Counted from the first letter of the stretch, positions 49,215 to 58,858 are shown. The stretch: 64,000 bases of DNA from Micromonospora marina (GCF_900091565.1 NZ_FMCV01000003.1:186001-250000), one strand, 5' to 3'. Numbers and translations: made by a program. Notes: generated by a model from the letters alone, not told the origin.

Positions 49215-50888
49215 ATGGGATCAGTTCAGCCGCCGGCTCACCAGGAGGTCCAGGAGGTCGAGGTCGCCGTCGTCGGCTGCGGGCCGGTGGGCGCGCTCAC
49301 CGCCAACCTGCTCGGCGCCCGCGGCGTCACCACGCTCGTCGTGGAACGCAACGCGGCCCCGCACGGCCAGCCGCGGGCCTTCTCCTGCGACGACGAGGCG
49401 CTGCGCATCTACCAGCAGGCCGGCCTGCTCGACGAGGTACGCGACGAGACGATCGCGCCGCCGCTGGTCGAGTACGTCAACCGGGCGGGCCGGGTGTTCG
49501 CCCGGATGAAGCTGTCCGAGACGGACTTCGGGTACGGGCACGCGCCGCTGCGCTTCTTCGACCAGCCACGACTGGAGCACACGCTGCGCGCCGGGCTGGA
49601 CCGTTTCCCGCACGTCCGGCTCGCGCTCGGCGCCGAGCTGGTCGGCCTGACCCAGGACGAGGACGGCGTGACGGTGCTGCTGTCCGACGTGGCCACCGGG
49701 CGGCGGCGGGCGGTCCGGGCCCGGTACGTGCTCGGCTGCGACGGCGCCCGCAGCGCCACCCGCGCCGCGGTCCGGATCCCGCTGTCCGGGGCGAGCTACG
49801 CCGAACCGTGGCTCGCGGTCTCCGGCGACGTGCCGCCCGACGCGGTGCGGGTGCCGGACACCAGGTTCGTCTGCGACTGGCGGCGACCGGCGTTCGTCTC
49901 TCCCGGCGCGGCCGGCAGCTACCGGATGGAGTTCATGCTCCGCCCGGGCGAGACCGAGGACGAGGTGCGGCGGCCGGAGACCGTCGCCGCGCTCGTCTCG
50001 CCGTACGTCGACCCGGACCGGTTCGCCGTCACCCGGGCGGTGGTCTACACCTTCCACCACCTCGTCGCGCAGCGGTGGCGGGCGGGACGGGTGTTCCTGC
50101 TCGGCGACGCGGCCCACCAGATGCCCCCGTTCATGGGCCAGGGCCTGTGCAGCGGCCTGCGCGACGCGGCGAACCTGTCGTGGAAGCTGTCGCTGGTGCT
50201 GTCCGGTGCCGCCGGCCCGGCCGTGCTCGACACGTACGAGACCGAGCGGCGCCCGCACACGGTGGAGATGGCACGGACCAGCGTCCGGCTGGGACATGTC
50301 TTCCTCGCCCGCAACCGGATCGCCGCGTGGATGCGTGACACCGCGCTGCGGGCGGTCCAGACGGTTCCCCGGGTACGGCGGTTCGTGGAGCGGTTCGAGT
50401 TCAAGCCGGTGCCGGCGTACCGGCGGGGCCTGATGGCCGGCGGGCGGCGCGACGGCGTGGTCGGGACGATGTTCCCCCAGCCGCGGGTCCTCGTCCCGGG
50501 TGCGCCCGGCGGGCGCCTGCTCGACGAGGCGCTCGGCGACGGCTTCGTGGTGCTCGGCAGCGCCGGCGTGGCCGGTCCGCACGGCGCGCGGTGGCAGGGA
50601 CCGCCGGTGCGGTTCGTCGCGGTCCACCCGGCCGGTACGCCGCTGGCCGGCCTGCCGGAGAAGTCCGGCGACTGCGGGTACGAACGGATCGACGTGGTGG
50701 ACGCCGACGGGGTGCTCGGCGGGTGGCTGCGGCGGCACGGCGCCGACCTGGTGGTGCTGCGACCGGACCGGTTCGTGTTCGCCCTGGTCGTGGCCGGCGG
50801 GATCGAGCGGGCCGGGCGGGACCTGTCGGCCGCCCTCGGCGCGCCGACCTCCTTCTCCGGGGCGGCGGGTGGCCGTGCGGCGGCTTGA
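49215..50888 (+). CDS. FAD-dependent aromatic-type hydroxylase (MhpA/PheA-like)
   Basis: 557 residues from ATG 49215, with GAAGGGG 7 bases upstream. Three flavin motifs are clear: VVGCGPVGALTANLLGARG near the N-terminus, LGCDGARSATR mid-domain and GDAAHQMPPFMGQGLCSGLRD, followed by a thioredoxin-like C-terminal domain as in PheA/MhpA/RdmE hydroxylases. It uses NAD(P)H and oxygen to hydroxylate, usually on aromatic or enolisable rings. In antibiotic clusters such proteins are tailoring or resistance enzymes. No aromatic biosynthesis gene is seen here, so its substrate is open. It forms a probable operon with the ABC exporter 44 bases downstream. Confidence 0.9.
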   Translation: MGSVQPPAHQEVQEVEVAVVGCGPVGALTANLLGARGVTTLVVERNAAPHGQPRAFSCDDEALRIYQQAGLLDEVRDETIAPPLVEYVNRAGRVFARMKLSETDFGYGHAPLRFFDQPRLEHTLRAGLDRFPHVRLALGAELVGLTQDEDGVTVLLSDVATGRRRAVRARYVLGCDGARSATRAAVRIPLSGASYAEPWLAVSGDVPPDAVRVPDTRFVCDWRRPAFVSPGAAGSYRMEFMLRPGETEDEVRRPETVAALVSPYVDPDRFAVTRAVVYTFHHLVAQRWRAGRVFLLGDAAHQMPPFMGQGLCSGLRDAANLSWKLSLVLSGAAGPAVLDTYETERRPHTVEMARTSVRLGHVFLARNRIAAWMRDTALRAVQTVPRVRRFVERFEFKPVPAYRRGLMAGGRRDGVVGTMFPQPRVLVPGAPGGRLLDEALGDGFVVLGSAGVAGPHGARWQGPPVRFVAVHPAGTPLAGLPEKSGDCGYERIDVVDADGVLGGWLRRHGADLVVLRPDRFVFALVVAGGIERAGRDLSAALGAPTSFSGAAGGRAAA

Positions 50889-50932
50889 CCTGAAGCGGAC
50901 GTGAGGTTCTAGCCTCCCGGTGGAGGTACGGC

Positions 50933-52828
50933 ATGAGCATGGAAGTGACAGCGTGGACGTCCCTGCACCACGCCCTGAACGCGCAGGACGAGCGGCCGCT
51001 GTCCCGGGCGACGTTACGGCGCGTCGCCGGGTTCGCCCGGCCGCACCGTACCCTGATCGCCGCCTTCCTGTTGTTGAGCGTGGTGACGGCGGTCCTCACC
51101 GTGGCGGCGCCGGTCCTGGCCGGGCGGGTGGTCGACGCGATCGTCGGCGGCGCCGACAGCGGCGTCGTGGTGCGGCTGGCGGTGCTGATCGCCGTGATCG
51201 CGCTGGCCGAGGCCGGTCTGGGACTGCTGACCCGGTACCTGTCCGCCACCATCGGGGAGGGCCTCATCGTCCAGCTGCGGACGGCGGTCTTCGACCACGT
51301 CCAGCGCATGCCTGTCGCCTTCTTCACCCGGACCCGTACGGGCGCGCTGGTCAGCCGCCTGAACAACGACGTGATCGGCGCGCAGCGGGCCTTCAGCGAC
51401 ACCCTGTCGACCGTGGTCGGCAACGCCGTCACGCTGCTCCTGACCCTGGCGGTCATGCTGACCCTCTCCTGGCGGATCACGGTGCTGGCGCTGGTCCTGC
51501 TGCCGGTCTTCGTCCTTCCCGCACGCCGGATGGGTTCCCGGCTCGCCCGGCTGCAGCGTGCGGCTGCGGAGCACAACGCGGCGATGAGCAACCGGATGAC
51601 CGAACGCTTCTCGGCGCCCGGCGCGACGCTCGTCAAGCTGTACGGGCGTCCGGCCGAGGAGTCGGCGGAGTTCGCGGCCCGGGCGCGGCGGGTCCGCGAC
51701 ATCGGCGTCCGCGCAGCCATGCTCCAGTGGGTCTTCATCACCGCGCTCACCGTCGTCGGTTCCCTGGCCTTGGCGCTGGTGTACGGGCTCGGTGGCGTCT
51801 ACGCCCTGCGGGGCGGCCTCGACGCCGGCGCCGTGGTCGCGCTCGCGCTGCTCCTGTCGCGCCTCTACGCGCCGTTGACGTCGCTCGCGAGCGCCCGCGT
51901 CGAGGTGATGAGCGCGCTGGTCAGCTTCGAGCGGGTGTTCGAGGTCCTGGACCTCGAGCCGCTGATCCTCGACCGGCCCGGCGCACGTCCGCTTCCCGAC
52001 GGGCCCGTGGCCGTCGAGTTCGACAGCGTCCGGTTCGGCTACCCCTCGGCCGACAAGGTGTCGCTCGCGTCGCTGGAGGACGTCGCGAAGCTCGACACGC
52101 GCGGCGGCGAGGAGGTGCTGCACGAGGTGTCGTTCCGCGTCGAGGCGGGGCGGATGGTCGCCCTGGTCGGCTCCTCCGGGGCCGGCAAGTCGACGATCGC
52201 CCAGCTCGTGCCGCGCCTGTACGACGTCGAGCACGGCGCCGTGAAGCTCGCCGGCGTCGACGTCCGCGACCTGTCGACCGAGTCGGTCCGGGCGGCACTC
52301 GGCGTGGTCACGCAGGACGGGCACCTGTTCCACGAGAGCATCCGGGCCAACCTCGCGTTCGCCCGGCCGGACGCGACCGAGGACGAGATGTGGGACGTCC
52401 TGCGGCGGACCCGCCTGGAGGCCCTGATCCGGTCCCTTCCGGACGGGCTCGACACCGTCGTGGGTGAGCGCGGATACCGGTTGTCCGGCGGGGAACGTCA
52501 ACGGCTCACCATCGCGCGGCTCCTGCTGGCCCGCCCCCGGGTGGTCGTCCTCGACGAGGCGACGGCGCACCTGGACTCCACCTCGGAGGCCGCGGTGCAG
52601 GACGCCCTCGCCGAGGCCCTGACCGGCCGGACGAGCGTCGTCATCGCGCACCGGCTGTCCACCGTCCGCGCCGCCGACGAGATCCTCGTGATCGAGGGCG
52701 GACGCGTCGTCGAACGCGGTCGGCACGGTGACCTGCTCGCCGCCGGCGGACGGTACCAGGAGCTGTACCGCACCCAGTTCGGGCAGGAGGAGCCGGAGGT
52801 CCCGAGGGAACGCGCCGCCACCGGCTGA
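50933..52828 (+). CDS. ABC multidrug exporter half-transporter (membrane domain plus ATPase)
   Basis: 631 residues. The N-terminal six-helix domain (~45-330, with FFTRTRTGALVSRLNNDV) is followed by an ATPase with Walker A GSSGAGKST, signature LSGGERQRL and Walker B VVVLDEATAHLD. All are canonical, so it can work as a homodimer. A segment of about 25 residues (KVSLASLEDVAKLDTRGGEE) precedes the ATPase core. Codon 28 is TTA (51014-51016), suggesting possible bldA-dependent translation. It probably exports the product or gives self-resistance alongside the DrrAB-like pair at 16-18 kb. Confidence 0.93.
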   Translation: MSMEVTAWTSLHHALNAQDERPLSRATLRRVAGFARPHRTLIAAFLLLSVVTAVLTVAAPVLAGRVVDAIVGGADSGVVVRLAVLIAVIALAEAGLGLLTRYLSATIGEGLIVQLRTAVFDHVQRMPVAFFTRTRTGALVSRLNNDVIGAQRAFSDTLSTVVGNAVTLLLTLAVMLTLSWRITVLALVLLPVFVLPARRMGSRLARLQRAAAEHNAAMSNRMTERFSAPGATLVKLYGRPAEESAEFAARARRVRDIGVRAAMLQWVFITALTVVGSLALALVYGLGGVYALRGGLDAGAVVALALLLSRLYAPLTSLASARVEVMSALVSFERVFEVLDLEPLILDRPGARPLPDGPVAVEFDSVRFGYPSADKVSLASLEDVAKLDTRGGEEVLHEVSFRVEAGRMVALVGSSGAGKSTIAQLVPRLYDVEHGAVKLAGVDVRDLSTESVRAALGVVTQDGHLFHESIRANLAFARPDATEDEMWDVLRRTRLEALIRSLPDGLDTVVGERGYRLSGGERQRLTIARLLLARPRVVVLDEATAHLDSTSEAAVQDALAEALTGRTSVVIAHRLSTVRAADEILVIEGGRVVERGRHGDLLAAGGRYQELYRTQFGQEEPEVPRERAATG

Positions 52829-52829
52829 G

Positions 52830-52852
52830 CGCCCGCCCCTTCGATGCGGGCG
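52830..52852. terminator. Short hairpin, possible terminator
   Basis: CGCCCGC (52830-52836) pairs with GCGGGCG (52846-52852) in the 123-bp spacer between the convergent exporter and acyl-CoA dehydrogenase genes. There is no T run. Confidence 0.4.
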
Positions 52853-52951
52853 GGCCCTGCCCGTGACCCACCGGCCGGGCGTGCCGCTCGGCACTCCCCG
52901 GCCGGTCCGGCGGGGGAGAACGATCGGTCTTGACGCCGGGCTCGTGTGCGG

Positions 52952-54919
52952 TCATGCCGCGTCGTGGGCGGCCATCTCCTCCTGCCGTCCCGGCTCCTCG
53001 CGCAGGATCGCGGCGTGCAGCCACGCATCCGGGATGGCGAAACCGTCCACGAGCGTGCGCATGTACGGCCGCAGCTCCTTGAGCAGCCCGTTCACCACGC
53101 CGGTGATCGCCTTCGATCGGGCCGGGGTGAGCCGGCCGTGCTCCAGCAGCCAGCCCTTGTTCGCCTCGATGACGCTCAGCGCGTACAGGTCGCAGACCCG
53201 CGACAGCAGCTCCTTGACCGCCGGGTCGGCGGTGGCGTCGATACCGGCGACGAACGCCTCCAGCGTGACGCGGTCGACGTGCGCGGCGGCGACGGCGAGG
53301 ACGTGGTCCTGGACGTCGTTGAAGATGTCGAACGGACGGTCCTTCTTGCTGGACGCGCCACCGCGCAGGCGGCGGACCGCGCTGTCGAGCAGGTGCTCCT
53401 CCCGGTCCTCGAACACCTTGAGCTGCCAGCCCCGGTCGGTGACGGCGACCTCGTCGTCCCGGCCGGGCACGGCGCCGACCAGCCGGGCGATGAGCGCCCG
53501 GGCGGCGGTGCGTTCCAGCACCATCTCGCGTACCTGCTCGGCGACGAACGAGGCGCGTCCCCAGCCGTCCAGCGAGCCGAACTCGTCCCGGTAGCCGGTC
53601 AGCAGCCCCTTGGCGACGAGCTGGAGCAGGACCGTGTTGTCGCCCTCGAACGTGGTGAACACGTCGGTGTCGGCCTTGAGGCTGGGCAGCCGGTTCTCCG
53701 ACAGGTAACCGGCGCCGCCGCACGCCTCCCGGCACGTCTGGATGGTGCGCGTGGCGTGCCAGGTCTGCGCCGCCTTGAGCCCGGCGGCCCGGGACTCCAG
53801 CTCCCGCTGCCGGTGCTCGTCGACCGGCCCGTCGCCGCCCTGGATCTCGTCGAGCGCGGCGACCAGCTCGGTCTGGGCGAAGTGCAGCGCGTACGTGGTG
53901 GCCAGCGCGGGCAGCAGCTTGCGCTGGTGGGCCAGGTAGTCGTTGAGCAGCACCTCACGGTCGCCCTCGGCGTCACTGAACTGGCGGCGGATGTCGCCGT
54001 ACCGCACCGCGATGGCCAGGGCCGCCTTGGTGGCCGCCGACGCGGCGCCACCCACGCTGACCCGGCCGCGCACCAGCGTGCCGAGCATGGTGAAGAAGCG
54101 GCGGGAGTCGTTCTCGATCGGGCTGGAGTACGTCCCGTCCTCGGCCACCTGCGCGTACCGGTCCAGCAGCATGTCCCGCGGTACGCGTACGTGGTCGAAG
54201 CTGAGCCGGCCGTTGTCCACGCCGAGCAGGCCGGCCTTGGGCCCGGCGTCGCCGATGGTCACGCCGGGCATCGGGTTGCCGTGCTCGTCGCGGATCGGCA
54301 CCAGCCACGCGTGTACACCGTGGCGGCGCTCACCGCTGATCAGCTGGGCGAAGACCACAGCCATCCGCCCGTCCCGGGCCGCGTTGCCGATGTAGTCCTT
54401 GCGCGCCGCCTCGTGCGGCGTGTGCAGGTCGAAGGTCTGCGTCTGCGGGTCGTACTCGCAGGTGGTGCGTAGCTGCTGCACGTCCGAGCCGTGACCGGTC
54501 TCGGTCATCGCGAAGCAGCCGAACATCCGGCCGGAGACGATGTCCCGTAGGTAGGCGTCGTGGTGCCGCTTCGTGCCGAGCGCCGCGACCGCGCCGCCGA
54601 ACAGGCCCCACTGCACGCCGGCCTTCACCATGAGTGACAGGTCGACCTGCGCCAGCATCTCGGTGGCGACGATCGAGGCGCCCACGTCCGACCGGCCCCC
54701 GTACTCGGCGGGGAAGCCCGCGGCGATGCCCAGCTCGACCGGGAGCTCGCCGAGCAGCCGGGTGATCCGCTCGCGCGCCTGGTCGCCGGTCTCGCCGTAG
54801 ACCGGGAGGAACCGTTCGTCGAGGTGTTTGCGGTGAGCCTGGCGGACCTCGGCCCACGGCCCGTCGAGCGTCTCCTGAAGGCGGGCGATGTCGATGCGGC
54901 CGGACGCGTGATCGAGCAT
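52952..54919 (-). CDS. Acyl-CoA dehydrogenase/oxidase family flavoprotein
   Basis: 655 residues from ATG 54919, with GAGGAG upstream. The ACAD core is visible: MTETGHGSDVQQLRTTCEYD (FAD/substrate loop), LRTTCEYDPQTQTFDLHTPH, RRQFSDAEGDREVLLNDYLAHQ, and CREACGGAGYLSENRLPSLKADTDVFTTFEGDN. The C-terminal extension of about 200 residues makes it as long as acyl-CoA oxidases. It oxidises an acyl-CoA at the alpha-beta bond, most likely in fatty acid turnover. It is transcribed away from the iron-box ABC operon and shares that intergenic region, but nothing ties it to the product pathway. Confidence 0.9.
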   Translation of the reverse strand: MLDHASGRIDIARLQETLDGPWAEVRQAHRKHLDERFLPVYGETGDQARERITRLLGELPVELGIAAGFPAEYGGRSDVGASIVATEMLAQVDLSLMVKAGVQWGLFGGAVAALGTKRHHDAYLRDIVSGRMFGCFAMTETGHGSDVQQLRTTCEYDPQTQTFDLHTPHEAARKDYIGNAARDGRMAVVFAQLISGERRHGVHAWLVPIRDEHGNPMPGVTIGDAGPKAGLLGVDNGRLSFDHVRVPRDMLLDRYAQVAEDGTYSSPIENDSRRFFTMLGTLVRGRVSVGGAASAATKAALAIAVRYGDIRRQFSDAEGDREVLLNDYLAHQRKLLPALATTYALHFAQTELVAALDEIQGGDGPVDEHRQRELESRAAGLKAAQTWHATRTIQTCREACGGAGYLSENRLPSLKADTDVFTTFEGDNTVLLQLVAKGLLTGYRDEFGSLDGWGRASFVAEQVREMVLERTAARALIARLVGAVPGRDDEVAVTDRGWQLKVFEDREEHLLDSAVRRLRGGASSKKDRPFDIFNDVQDHVLAVAAAHVDRVTLEAFVAGIDATADPAVKELLSRVCDLYALSVIEANKGWLLEHGRLTPARSKAITGVVNGLLKELRPYMRTLVDGFAIPDAWLHAAILREEPGRQEEMAAHDAA

Positions 54920-55042
54920 GGTCGCTCCTCGGGGCAGCGGACATATGGGCGCACTCTCGGCCTGATCAACATTACCGGCGGTCACCGGGCTCCGCTGGCG
55001 GAGGCCGTGGTGAGCCGTGCCACCCGACCCGGCCACCGAGGC

Positions 55043-55061
55043 TGAGGTTAGGCTGTCCTCA
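55043..55061 (+). promoter_or_regulatory. Iron box (IdeR/DmdR-type operator)
   Basis: TGAGGTTAGGCTGTCCTCA is a near-palindrome matching the actinobacterial iron-box consensus TWAGGTTAGSCTWACCTWA at most positions. It ends 25 bases before the GTG of the ABC exporter gene, so that operon should be repressed in iron-replete cells. Confidence 0.75.
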
Positions 55062-55086
55062 CTTCGAGCACTGGAGGCATCCCCTC

Positions 55087-56805
55087 GTGTCCCCGCACCC
55101 CGGCGGCGCCGTCACGGCGCGGTACGTGCTGCGTCAGGCGTTGCGCCGCCAGCGACGGCCGGTGCTGGTCGGCGTGACGCTGCTCGGCCTGCACCAGGTC
55201 GCCGAGGCGCTCGTGCCGGTGGCGATCGGCGTCATCATCGACCGCGCCGTGGTCACCGGCGACCCGTGGGCGCTGGCGTACTCGGTCGCCGGCCTCGCCG
55301 CCCTGTTCGCCGTGCTCGCGTTCGCCTACCGCAACGGCGCCCGCCAGGCGTACGCGGCGGTGGAGCGGGAGGCGCACCTGCTGCGGGTCGAGATCGCCGA
55401 GCGCGCGCTCGACCCGCGCGGGCACCGCTCCGGCCTGCGCGACGGCGAACTGCTCTCGGTCGCCGCCTCCGACGCCGAACTCTCCGCGCTCGTCGTGCGG
55501 GTCGCCGGGTTCGGTGTCGCCGCGGTGACCGCGCTGACCGTGGCGGCGACCGCGCTGCTGGTCATCGACGTCCCCCTCGGGCTCGGCGTGCTCGTCGGCG
55601 TACCGGTGCTGGTGCTCGTGCTGCAACGGATGGCGCCGCTGCTGTCCCGGCGCAGCACGTCCCAGCAGGAGGCCCTCGCGGAGACCACGGCACTCGCCGT
55701 GGACCTCGTCTCCGGCCTGCGCGTGCTGCGCGGCATCGGCGCCCAGCACCACGCCGCCGGCCGGTACGCCGCCGCCAGTCGCAACGCGCTCGCGGTCACG
55801 CTGCGCGCCGCCGACACCAAGGGCCTGCACCTCGGGCTCACCACCGCCGCCAACGGCCTGTTCCTCGCGGCGGTCGCCGGGGTGGCCGGCTGGCTCGCCC
55901 TGCGCGGCCGGCTCACCATCGGCGAGCTGGTGACAGTGGTCGGACTCGCGCAGTTCGTCGCCGAGCCGGTGCAGACGATGGGCTGGTGCGTGCAGCTGTT
56001 CGCGATGGCCCGCGCCTCCGCCGCCCGGGTGGCGCGCGTGCTCGGCGCCGGGCCGCTGACCCGGCCCGGCGACGTGCCGCTGCCGGCCCACCCGGACGGG
56101 CCACGGCTGGCACTCGACGACGTGGGGCACGCCGGACTGGACGGGGTGAACCTGCGCGTCGGCCCCGGTGAGGTGGTCGGCGTGCTCGCGTACGACCCGG
56201 CCGACGCCGAGGCGCTGGTGGCGCTGCTGTCCGGGCGGGTGCCGCCGGACGCGCGCCGGGGCGCCGTACGCGTCGACGGCGTACCCGCCGACGACCTGCA
56301 CGTCGACGCGCTGCGCGGCACCGTGCTCGTCGAGCCGCACGACGTGACGCTGTTCGAGGGCACGGTGGCGGCCAACGTCGCCGCCGGCGCCCCGGCCGAC
56401 CGGGCGCGGCTGCACGCCGCCGTCCGGGCCGCCGCCGCCCAGGACGTGGTGGACGCGCACCCCGGCGGCCTCGACCACCGGCTCGTCGAGCGGGGCGCGA
56501 ACCTCTCCGGTGGACAGCGTCAGCGGCTCGGGCTGGCCCGGGCGCTGCACGCCGACCCGCCCGTGCTGGTGCTGCACGATCCCACCACCGCCGTCGACGC
56601 GGCCACCGAGGCGCAGCTCGCCGACGGGCTGGCCGAAGCGCGCCGGGTGGCGCCCCGGGGCACGCTGCTGATCACCAGCAGCCCGGCCCTGCTGCGGATC
56701 GCCGACCGGGTGGTGGTGATCGACGGCGGCCGGGTGGCCGCCGAGGGACCGCACGAGCACCTGCTGGCCGCCGACGCCCGCTACCGCGAGGAGACGCTGC
56801 GGTGA
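55087..56805 (+). CDS. ABC exporter subunit with degenerate ATP site (heterodimer partner 1)
   Basis: 572 residues from GTG 55087. Six-helix membrane domain (~15-315), then an ATPase domain lacking a P-loop: where GxxGxGKS/T is expected the sequence reads VLAYDPADAEA. The Walker B region is VLVLHDPTTAVD, with Pro in place of the catalytic Glu. Its signature LSGGQRQRL is canonical. This is the pattern of the non-hydrolysing member of asymmetric heterodimeric exporters. An iron box lies just upstream and the partner gene overlaps its stop, so iron-regulated export (for example of a siderophore) is likely. Confidence 0.9.
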   Translation: MSPHPGGAVTARYVLRQALRRQRRPVLVGVTLLGLHQVAEALVPVAIGVIIDRAVVTGDPWALAYSVAGLAALFAVLAFAYRNGARQAYAAVEREAHLLRVEIAERALDPRGHRSGLRDGELLSVAASDAELSALVVRVAGFGVAAVTALTVAATALLVIDVPLGLGVLVGVPVLVLVLQRMAPLLSRRSTSQQEALAETTALAVDLVSGLRVLRGIGAQHHAAGRYAAASRNALAVTLRAADTKGLHLGLTTAANGLFLAAVAGVAGWLALRGRLTIGELVTVVGLAQFVAEPVQTMGWCVQLFAMARASAARVARVLGAGPLTRPGDVPLPAHPDGPRLALDDVGHAGLDGVNLRVGPGEVVGVLAYDPADAEALVALLSGRVPPDARRGAVRVDGVPADDLHVDALRGTVLVEPHDVTLFEGTVAANVAAGAPADRARLHAAVRAAAAQDVVDAHPGGLDHRLVERGANLSGGQRQRLGLARALHADPPVLVLHDPTTAVDAATEAQLADGLAEARRVAPRGTLLITSSPALLRIADRVVVIDGGRVAAEGPHEHLLAADARYREETLR

Positions 56806-58610
56806 CCGCCGAACCGCGTACCCCCGGCCGGACGTTGCTTCCGGTCGCGTCCGCCCGGCAGACCTGGGCCACGCTCGGCGCCCGGTTCCGCGACCGGCCC
56901 GGCCTCAGCGCCGCCGCCGCGACGGTGCTGGTCGCCGCCGCCACCGGTGGCCTGGTCGCGCCCTGGGTGCTCGGCCGGCTGGTCGACGACGTCATCGCCG
57001 CCGCCCCGGTCTCCCGGATCGCCGGCCGGGTGGCGGTGATCGCCGCCGCCGCCGTGCTCACCGGGCTGCTGACGGCGCTCGGCGCGGCGCTCGCCTCCCG
57101 CCTCGGCGAGACGGTGCTGGCCCGGCTGCGCGAACGCGTCCTCGACCGGGCACTGCACCTGCCGTCCGCGACGCTGGAGCGGGCCGGCACCGGAGACCTG
57201 CTGGCCCGTGTCGGCGACGACGTGGCCGTGGTGACGAACGTGATCGCGGTGAGCGGCCCCGCGTTCGTCGGCGCGCTGCTGTCCGTCGTGCTCACCGTGT
57301 TCGGGCTGGTCGCGCTGGACTGGCGGCTCGGCCTCGCCGGGCTGGTCGCGGCGCCCGCGTACGCGCTGGCGCTGCGGTGGTACCTGCGCCGCTCGGCGCC
57401 GTACTACGCGCGCGAGCGGGTCGCCACCGGCGAGCGGACGCAGGCGATGGCCGGTGCGCTGCGTGGCGCGGCGACGGTGCGCGCGTACCGGACCGAGGAC
57501 GCCCACGTGGCGGCGATCGCCGAGCGTTCCGGCGTGGCGCGCGACCTGTCGCTGGAGATCTTCAACCTGCACACCCGCTTCGGCCTGCGGATCAACAGGT
57601 CGGAGTTCCTCGGCCTGGCCGCGGTGCTCGTGGCCGGGTTCCTGCTGGTCCGCGACGACCTGGTGACGGTCGGCGCGGCCACCACCGCCGCGCTCTACTT
57701 CCACCGCCTGTTCAACCCGATCGGCCTGCTGCTGCTGGAGTCCGACTCGGTGCTGCAGGCCGGCGCGAGCCTCGCCCGGCTGGTCGGCGTGGCGAACCTG
57801 CCCGACAGCGCGCCGCCCGCCGCGTCCGGCCCGGCCAATGGGTCCGGCCCGGCCACCACGGCGGCCGGCCCGCGCGGCCCGGCCGCGCTGGACGTCACGG
57901 TGCGCCGGCACCACTACGACGACGGGCCGCTGGTGCTCGCCGACGTCGAGCTGCGCCTGGCGGCGGGGGAGCGGGTCGCGCTCGTCGGCGCCAGCGGCGC
58001 CGGCAAGAGCACGCTCGCCGGCATCGCCGCCGGGATCATCGCGCCCACCGACGGGTCGGTACGCCTCGACGGCGTGCCGCTTGCCGGAACGGGCGAGGCC
58101 ACCGCCCGGCACGACGTGGCGCTGGTCAGCCAGGAGGTGCACGTCTTCGCCGGGCCGCTCGCCGAGGACCTGCGCCTGGCCGCCCCGGACGCGACCGACG
58201 CCGAGCTGCTCGACGCGCTGGCCCGGGTCGGCGCCACCACCTGGCTGCGGGCCCTGCCCGGCGGGCTGGCGACGCCGGTCGGCGAGGGCGGCCACCGGCT
58301 CACCGCCGCGCAGGCCCAGCAGGTCGCACTGGCCCGGCTGGTGCTCACCGCGCCCGCCGTCGCCGTGCTGGACGAGGCGACCGCCGAGGCGGGCAGCGCC
58401 GGGGCCCGTGACCTGGACCGGGCGGCCCTCGCGGCCACGCAGGGGCGGACCACGCTGATCGTGGCGCACCGGCTCAGCCAGGCGGTCGGCGCGGACCGGA
58501 TCGTCGTGCTCGACCACGGCCGGATCGTGGAGCAGGGCACGCACGAGGAGCTGCTGGCCGCCGACGGCCGGTACGGCCGTCTGTGGCGATCCTGGCGCGT
58601 CCCGGTATGA
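56802..58610 (+). CDS. ABC exporter subunit with consensus Walker motifs (heterodimer partner 2)
   Basis: 602 residues, GTG overlapping the partner's stop. Membrane domain (~25-330), then an ATPase with Walker A GASGAGKST and Walker B VAVLDEATAEAG intact, but a degenerate signature (RLTAAQAQQVALARL instead of LSGGQ). Combined with partner 1, one composite site has good Walker A/B plus good signature and the other is dead, the classical asymmetric arrangement. The Ala/Gly/Pro-rich linker before the ATPase (around residues 345-360) is low complexity. Transport is expected to be export; the cargo is unknown. Confidence 0.9.
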   Translation: MTAEPRTPGRTLLPVASARQTWATLGARFRDRPGLSAAAATVLVAAATGGLVAPWVLGRLVDDVIAAAPVSRIAGRVAVIAAAAVLTGLLTALGAALASRLGETVLARLRERVLDRALHLPSATLERAGTGDLLARVGDDVAVVTNVIAVSGPAFVGALLSVVLTVFGLVALDWRLGLAGLVAAPAYALALRWYLRRSAPYYARERVATGERTQAMAGALRGAATVRAYRTEDAHVAAIAERSGVARDLSLEIFNLHTRFGLRINRSEFLGLAAVLVAGFLLVRDDLVTVGAATTAALYFHRLFNPIGLLLLESDSVLQAGASLARLVGVANLPDSAPPAASGPANGSGPATTAAGPRGPAALDVTVRRHHYDDGPLVLADVELRLAAGERVALVGASGAGKSTLAGIAAGIIAPTDGSVRLDGVPLAGTGEATARHDVALVSQEVHVFAGPLAEDLRLAAPDATDAELLDALARVGATTWLRALPGGLATPVGEGGHRLTAAQAQQVALARLVLTAPAVAVLDEATAEAGSAGARDLDRAALAATQGRTTLIVAHRLSQAVGADRIVVLDHGRIVEQGTHEELLAADGRYGRLWRSWRVPV

Positions 58611-58681
58611 CCACCGACCGCCCGCCGCCCGGGCGAGGCACCCCCTGACCGACCTGCCGACCCGCTTCGTGCCTCCCGGGG

Positions 58682-58858
58682 CGGCACCACCTGCTGACCC
58701 GCATCGCGCAGGTCGAGGCCGACCCGGACCTGCGCGGGAAGCCCGAACGGCCATGGGACGTGCTGCTGACCCCCGCCGTCCTGACCCGGCTCCGGGCGGT
58801 CAAGCGCCGTTACGACCCGCACGGCCTCGTCCGGTCCAACTTCCCGGTGGCCGGCTGA
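58682..58858 (+). pseudogene. C-terminal fragment of an FAD-linked oxidase (BBE-type), broken
   Basis: This frame has no start codon of its own and reads HHLLTRIAQVEADPDLRG, then a segment ending in LRAVKRRYDPHGLVRSNFPV before a TGA at 58856. A tail of the form KRRYDPxGLxxSNFP is typical of the C-terminus of berberine-bridge-type FAD oxidoreductases. Upstream the frame is closed by a TGA at 58646. Only about 58 residues remain of a protein that is normally about 450 long, so it is a remnant between the ABC operon and the ArsR gene. The family call rests on this short tail. Confidence 0.5.

Noticed and set aside
52641-52955. Minus-strand ATG at 52955 overlapping the acyl-CoA dehydrogenase stop (ATGA)
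   Set aside because: The frame is Pro/Arg-rich, has no motif and would run into the 3' end of the convergent ABC exporter gene across its hairpin.
55087-58610. Treating the ABC pair as part of the product's export system
   Set aside because: The iron box and neighbouring iron-linked genes fit a separate iron function better, and two other exporters are already encoded in the cluster.
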